Source: Bacteroidales bacterium
GTDB taxonomy: Bacteria > Bacteroidota > Bacteroidia > Bacteroidales > Muribaculaceae
Direction: 5' to 3'
Length of the DNA stretch: 10,104 nt
Assembly (NCBI GenBank): GCA_030526455.1
Contig: JAUNCU010000106.1
Location: 1-10,104 of the forward strand
How positions within the stretch are numbered: the stretch's first letter is position 1; every line of letters begins with the position of its first letter. Both the position numbers and the translations under genes were made by a program. Shown one piece after another: positions 6,452-10,104 of the stretch. Below the pieces are notes generated by a model. The model had not been told where the DNA came from and searched no databases. It worked only from the letters and a program-made list of their open reading frames with translations.

Positions 6452-8497
6452 ATGAATGCAAATCTCATGACCCGCGCTGCCGACAATATCCGTGTATTGG
6501 CAGCGGCTATGGTGGAAAAAGCGAAGTCAGGACACCCAGGCGGCTCTATGGGCGGCGCCGATTTCGTGAATGTGCTTTATTCAAAATTTATCGTCAACGA
6601 CCCTGCCGACCCCACATGGTTTGCGCGCGACCGTTTCTATCTCGACCCCGGTCACATGTCGCCCATGCTCTACGCAGTGCTCCACCTCACAGGGAAATAC
6701 ACAGTTGAAGATTTGCAGAAGTTCCGCACCTGGGGCAGCATCACTCCCGGTCACCCCGAAGTCGACCCCGTGCACGGTGTGGAAAACACCTCTGGCCCTC
6801 TCGGCCAAGGCCATGTGATGGCAGTGGGTAGCGCCATCGCCGAGCGCTTCATCGCCACCCACTACAGCGAAGTGTTCGCCCACAAGACCTACGCTTTCAT
6901 TAGCGACGGTGGCGTGCAGGAAGGCATCTCGCAAGAAGCCGGTCGCATCGCCGGTCTGCTGGGACTGAACAACCTCATCATGTTCTACGACAGCAATGAG
7001 GTGCAACTCTCTACCGACTGCAAAGACGTGTCGAACGAAGACACCGCAATGAAATACCGCGCATGGAACTGGAACGTGATTGAAATCGACGGCACCGACC
7101 CAGTAGCCATCGCCGAAGCACTTGAGGCTGCGCTGAAAGAAGAAAAGCGCCCCACCATCATCATCGGCCGCACCATCATGGGCCGCGGCTGCGTGACCGA
7201 AAGCGGCGAAAACTTCGAAGGCAAGTGCAGCACCCACGGCAACCCACTGAGCAAGTCGGGCGCTAGTTACGAGAAAACCATCGAAAACTTGGGTGGTGAT
7301 ATAAATAATGTGTGGGCCACCTTCCCCGAAGTGGCTGCCCTCTACCAGGCACGCGCCGAAGAACTGGCAAAAATCGCTGCCGAACGCAAGGCCGCTGAAG
7401 CCGCTTGGCGCCAGGCCAACCCCGAAAAGGCGCAGGAACTCGACGACTGCATCGCAGGCAAAATCACCCCTATCGACTATGCCGCCATCAGCCATAAGCC
7501 CAACATCGCCACTCGTGCCGCATCATCGAATGTGCTCGGTGCGCTGGGCGAAAACGTGCCCAACATGATCGTATCGTCGGCCGACCTCGCCAACAGCGAC
7601 AAGACCGATGGCTTCCTCAAGAAGACCAAGGCATTTGCCCCAGCCGACTTCGAAGGCGCATTCCTGCATGCCGGCGTGTCGGAATTGGCAATGACCTCTA
7701 TTATAAATGGTATCGCGCTGCACGGCGGCCTAATTGGCGCATGCGCCACATTCTTCGTGTTCAGCGACTACATGAAACCCGCCGCTCGCCTCTCGGCACT
7801 GATGGAACTCCCCGTGAAATTCATCTGGTCGCACGACGCATTCCGCGTGGGTGAAGACGGCCCTACCCACGAGCCAGTGGAACAGGAAGCACAAATTCGC
7901 CTGCTGGAAGAACTCAAGAACCACAGCGGACGCAACAGCATGCTCGTGCTTCGTCCTTCCGACGCTGCCGAAACCACAGTGGCATGGAAGATGGCGATGG
8001 AAAACACTTGCACCCCCACCGCTCTCATCCTTTCGCGCCAAGACGTGGCCGACCTCCCCGCTCAGGAAGGCGAAGGCTATGCTGCTCGCTATGCCGAAGC
8101 ACTCCAGGCCCAACGCGGTGGATACATTATTAAAAAGAATGCAGATGCCGACGTGATTCTCGTGGGCAACGGTTCGGAAGTGGCCACCCTCTACGCCGCA
8201 TCTGAAATCATCGCCCGGGAAGGCGTAAAGGCACAGATCGTGTCGGTTCCTTCAATCGGACTCTTCCTCAACCAGGATGCCGACTACCGCAACGAGGTGA
8301 TTCCCGCAGGCAAACCCGCATTCGGCCTCACCGCCGGCCTGCCCTCTACCCTCTCGCGCGTGGTGCCCACTGGCCACATCATGGGCCTCGACCACTTCGG
8401 CAACTCGGCACACTACAAAGTGCTTGAAGAAAAGTTCGGTTTCACCCCCGAAAACGTGGCAAAAGAGATACTTTGCTATGTTAAAAATCAAAAATAA
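6452..8497 (+). CDS. tkt: Transketolase
   Basis: The 681-residue thiamine-diphosphate enzyme transfers two-carbon units between ketoses and aldoses in the non-oxidative pentose phosphate pathway. The N-terminal cofactor domain shows KSGHPGG at 25-31 (H28), GHMSPM at 67-72 (H68), ENTSGPLGQG at 111-120 and SDGGVQEGIS at 151-160 with the metal-binding D152, followed by NNLIMFYDSNEVQL from 173. The pyrimidine-binding domain has MKPAARLSALMELPVKFIW and GEDGPTHEP, with catalytic E468. A C-terminal transketolase domain fills the remainder, and the length is normal. SDGG replaces the usual GDG; I recall the same in Bacteroides homologues, so it is probably lineage-typical. The ATG at 6452 is preferred over a TTG at 6443 because the TTG adds only three residues and family proteins begin near MNANLMTRAADN. 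It seems monocistronic: a terminator precedes it and the next gene has its own promoter. Confidence 0.94.
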   Translation: MNANLMTRAADNIRVLAAAMVEKAKSGHPGGSMGGADFVNVLYSKFIVNDPADPTWFARDRFYLDPGHMSPMLYAVLHLTGKYTVEDLQKFRTWGSITPGHPEVDPVHGVENTSGPLGQGHVMAVGSAIAERFIATHYSEVFAHKTYAFISDGGVQEGISQEAGRIAGLLGLNNLIMFYDSNEVQLSTDCKDVSNEDTAMKYRAWNWNVIEIDGTDPVAIAEALEAALKEEKRPTIIIGRTIMGRGCVTESGENFEGKCSTHGNPLSKSGASYEKTIENLGGDINNVWATFPEVAALYQARAEELAKIAAERKAAEAAWRQANPEKAQELDDCIAGKITPIDYAAISHKPNIATRAASSNVLGALGENVPNMIVSSADLANSDKTDGFLKKTKAFAPADFEGAFLHAGVSELAMTSIINGIALHGGLIGACATFFVFSDYMKPAARLSALMELPVKFIWSHDAFRVGEDGPTHEPVEQEAQIRLLEELKNHSGRNSMLVLRPSDAAETTVAWKMAMENTCTPTALILSRQDVADLPAQEGEGYAARYAEALQAQRGGYIIKKNADADVILVGNGSEVATLYAASEIIAREGVKAQIVSVPSIGLFLNQDADYRNEVIPAGKPAFGLTAGLPSTLSRVVPTGHIMGLDHFGNSAHYKVLEEKFGFTPENVAKEILCYVKNQK

Positions 8498-8501
8498 TCA
8501 A

Positions 8502-8517
8502 GAAAAAAGATTTTTTC
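8502..8517 (+). terminator. Possible A/T-only terminator stem after transketolase
   Basis: GAAAAA and TTTTTC flank a four-base loop directly after the transketolase stop codon. The stem is almost all A-T, so it would be weak; transcription could continue into the OmpA gene. Confidence 0.25.
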
Positions 8518-8526
8518 AGCAAAATA

Positions 8527-8558
8527 TTTGCTTAATTAAAATATCGTGACTACATTTG
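8527..8558 (+). promoter_or_regulatory. Strong promoter (TTTG-N20-TACATTTG) for the OmpA-family gene
   Basis: A perfect TTTG -33 box at 8527-8530 and a perfect TAnnTTTG -7 box (TACATTTG) at 8551-8558 are 20 bp apart. This is the best promoter match in the window and fits a highly expressed gene. The remaining leader of about 60 nt is very A/T-rich with no Shine-Dalgarno sequence, as is usual for strongly translated Bacteroidetes genes. Confidence 0.8.
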
Positions 8559-8624
8559 CACAATAATTTGTGAAAGAATATCATTAAATTAAATTATTAT
8601 AATAATTAAACCAAACGTAAGTTT

Positions 8625-9875
8625 ATGAAAAAGATTACTTTATTAGCATTTGCTTGTGCCATGTTCATGGGCAATTTTTCTGCTAGCGCACAAGAAGTAA
8701 CCTACGTTGAAGATGCTGCTCAGGGCTACCTTTTCAACAGAATGCAGGACAACTGGTTCGTTGAAGTTGACGGTGGTGCTGGTATGATGATGTCAACTTG
8801 GGATGCAAAACAATCATTCGGCAAGCGTCTCGGCCTCAAGGGTCAAGTTGCCGTAGGTAAGTGGTTCTCTCCTCTCATCGGTATCCGTCTGGGTGGTGAA
8901 TTCAACCAGATGATCGGTGTTACTAACAAGTACGGTATCGGTTACCGTCCTTGGAACCACGCAATTGGTACTTATGAAGGTACTACTCTCCGTCCTTCTA
9001 AGTTCAACAACATCGGTGGTTTCGCTGATGTAATGTTCAACGCTACTAACTGGATTTGCGGTTACAAGCCAGGTCGTTTCTACAACGCTGTTGTATACGG
9101 TGGTATCGGCGTACACTGGGTATTCGAACACGAAAAGACTGGTGCTGAATCACGCGGCAACGACTGGAAGTACGCTGGTGGCGAAAAGAACCCACACTCA
9201 CGCAACCTCAGCGCTCGTGTAGGTTTGCTCAACCAATTCCACGTAGCAAAGAACTGGGCTATCAACCTCGACCTCCGTTTCGAACTCATGCAAGAACACG
9301 CTGACGGTGCTGGCCACAAGACTTGGATTGAATATCCATCAGCACTCATCGGTGTTGCTTACAAGTTCAACAAGACTGAATGGAACGCTCCTGTAGTTCC
9401 TGTTTGCCCAGAAGTTAAGTACACCGACGCTTACGTTGACGACCTCCGCGCTAAGCTCGAAGCTGCTAACCAAAACATCGCAAACCTCAAGAAGCAACTC
9501 GAAGACTGCCGCAAGGCTAAAGTTCCTGCTCCAGTAGTAGAAAAGGAAGAAGCTCCTCTCGCAACTATCTACTTCCCAATCAACGTTTCTAAAATCGTTG
9601 GTGTTCAGAAGAATGTTGTTGAAGCAGTTTCTGAAGTTATGCAGCAAGAATCTAACAACTACGTTCTCACTGGTTGGGCTGATAACTACACTGGTAACGA
9701 CAAGATCAACACTCGCCTCCGCAAGGAACGTGTAGCTACCGTTAAGAAGGCTCTCGTTGCTAAGGGTGTTGAAGAAGGCCGCCTCGATGCACAAATCAAC
9801 GATGGTAACCTCACCAACTACGGTGCAAAGTGCGCTTCACTTGACCGTGCAGTAACTATCTACCGTGCAAAATAA
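8625..9875 (+). CDS. OmpA-family outer-membrane protein (beta-barrel plus peptidoglycan-binding domain)
   Basis: The 416-residue precursor begins with a signal peptide (MKK, hydrophobic stretch 4-18, probable cut after ASA at 20-22, with Q23 as the first mature residue). Residues of about 35-255 alternate polar and aromatic/hydrophobic positions and are rich in glycine, consistent with a transmembrane beta-barrel. A short proline-rich linker (NAPVVPVCPE) leads to a heptad coiled coil at 274-295 (L274, L278, A281, I285, L288, L292, C295). The C-terminal domain (about 311-416) is OmpA-like: GWADNYTGNDKINTRLRKER at 350-369, with D353 and R369 as the probable diaminopimelate-contacting pair. Such proteins tie the outer membrane to peptidoglycan and are usually abundant. 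Codon use differs sharply from neighbours (GGT, GCT, CGT, GTT and AAG dominate), as expected for high expression. It has its own promoter and terminator. Confidence 0.92.
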   Translation: MKKITLLAFACAMFMGNFSASAQEVTYVEDAAQGYLFNRMQDNWFVEVDGGAGMMMSTWDAKQSFGKRLGLKGQVAVGKWFSPLIGIRLGGEFNQMIGVTNKYGIGYRPWNHAIGTYEGTTLRPSKFNNIGGFADVMFNATNWICGYKPGRFYNAVVYGGIGVHWVFEHEKTGAESRGNDWKYAGGEKNPHSRNLSARVGLLNQFHVAKNWAINLDLRFELMQEHADGAGHKTWIEYPSALIGVAYKFNKTEWNAPVVPVCPEVKYTDAYVDDLRAKLEAANQNIANLKKQLEDCRKAKVPAPVVEKEEAPLATIYFPINVSKIVGVQKNVVEAVSEVMQQESNNYVLTGWADNYTGNDKINTRLRKERVATVKKALVAKGVEEGRLDAQINDGNLTNYGAKCASLDRAVTIYRAK

Positions 9876-9897
9876 TTAAACATTAAATAGCACAACC

Positions 9898-9936
9898 GAA
9901 AAAGACTCGCATTCGCGAGTCTTTTTCTTTTTTATA
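9898..9936 (+). terminator. Intrinsic terminator after the OmpA-family gene
   Basis: GAAAAAGACTCGC (9898-9910) pairs perfectly over 13 bp with GCGAGTCTTTTTC (9915-9927) around an ATTC loop, followed by a T-rich tract (TTTCTTTTTT). It begins 23 bp after the stop codon. The symmetric A and T runs mean it could also work on the other strand. Confidence 0.93.
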
Positions 9937-10054
9937 TCCTCACATAAAAAACAAATCTGTGTGATTTTAGTAGGGATAATCATTCCGTAATTGACAGATA
10001 GGCAGGGGAAGGCAAAATTCACAAACACGCCAAAATTCGGGAAATTTAAGGTAG

Positions 10055-10074
10055 GGACGCGATACATCGCGTCC
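10055..10074. repeat. 20-bp palindrome, possible dispersed intergenic (REP-like) element
   Basis: GGACGCGAT and ATCGCGTCC form a perfect 9-bp stem with a two-base AC spacer. The site is G/C-rich inside A/T-rich intergenic DNA, about 120 bp beyond the OmpA terminator. Short GGGACGCGAT-type palindromes are, from memory, common between genes in several bacteria including Bacteroidetes. There is only one copy in this window, so repetitiveness cannot be shown here. No gene is visible from 9937 to 10104. Confidence 0.5.
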
Positions 10075-10104
10075 GCATTAGGCGTTGGTAATCAAAATAA
10101 TAGC

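Noticed and set aside
6581..7495. Minus-strand reading frame of 304 residues opposite transketolase
   Set aside because: It is antisense to an unmistakable transketolase and has no domain signal.
4913..8497. Transporter and transketolase as a dedicated sugar-use operon
   Set aside because: A strong terminator and a separate promoter lie between them, and no sugar kinase, isomerase or regulator gene is present.
9876..10067. Minus-strand small protein of 63 residues to the right of the OmpA gene
   Set aside because: It runs through the intrinsic terminator hairpin and has no homology signal or promoter that I can see.

Overview
The window looks like chromosomal DNA from a member of the order Bacteroidales (Prevotella/Muribaculaceae-like). 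Three things point there. Several genes are preceded by the Bacteroidetes promoter pattern: a TAnnTTTG -7 box, sometimes with a TTTG/TTG -33 box 20 bp upstream. Starts lack Shine-Dalgarno sequences and have A/T-rich leaders. The proteins are Bacteroidetes-type versions: a short bacterial acyl-ACP thioesterase, a DUF4494 protein, a FucP-type transporter with an NTVVNPMLNLLGGGGNKGNQ-like region, a transketolase with SDGG in place of GDG, and an OmpA-like porin with a W-A-D-N-Y-T-G motif. The family and genus are inferred, not proven.

Layout. Positions 1-250 are a perfect 65-bp tandem array (about 3.85 copies visible, open at the left edge). Each full unit carries a 10-bp-stem hairpin. The array runs into the last three codons of a minus-strand PHP-type tyrosine phosphatase (CpsB/CapC-like, 241-981). 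Divergent from it is a two-gene plus-strand unit: a secreted papain-like cysteine peptidase/amidase candidate (1089-2096) and an acyl-ACP thioesterase (2114-2854). The thioesterase meets a minus-strand YigZ/IMPACT-family gene (2838-3408) tail to tail; that gene has a one-base frameshift near 3010-3015. A second plus-strand unit holds a DUF4494 protein (3626-4078) overlapping by one base with a YggS/PLPBP pyridoxal-phosphate protein (4078-4749). Next come a FucP-type MFS transporter (4913-6205) with a strong intrinsic terminator, a transketolase (6452-8497) with its own promoter and a palindrome over the -33 box, and an abundant-looking OmpA-family outer-membrane protein (8625-9875) with a strong promoter and terminator. 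The right flank holds a 20-bp palindrome (10055-10074) of the kind found in dispersed intergenic repeats.

Most of the window is housekeeping: lipid hydrolysis or recycling, vitamin B6 homeostasis, sugar import, the non-oxidative pentose phosphate pathway and envelope anchoring. I see no phage, insertion sequence, CRISPR array, defence or biosynthetic system. The items most worth a second look are the hairpin array that has copied the 3' end of a gene, the frameshifted yigZ, the uncharacterised secreted peptidase paired with the thioesterase, and the DUF4494-YggS coupling.
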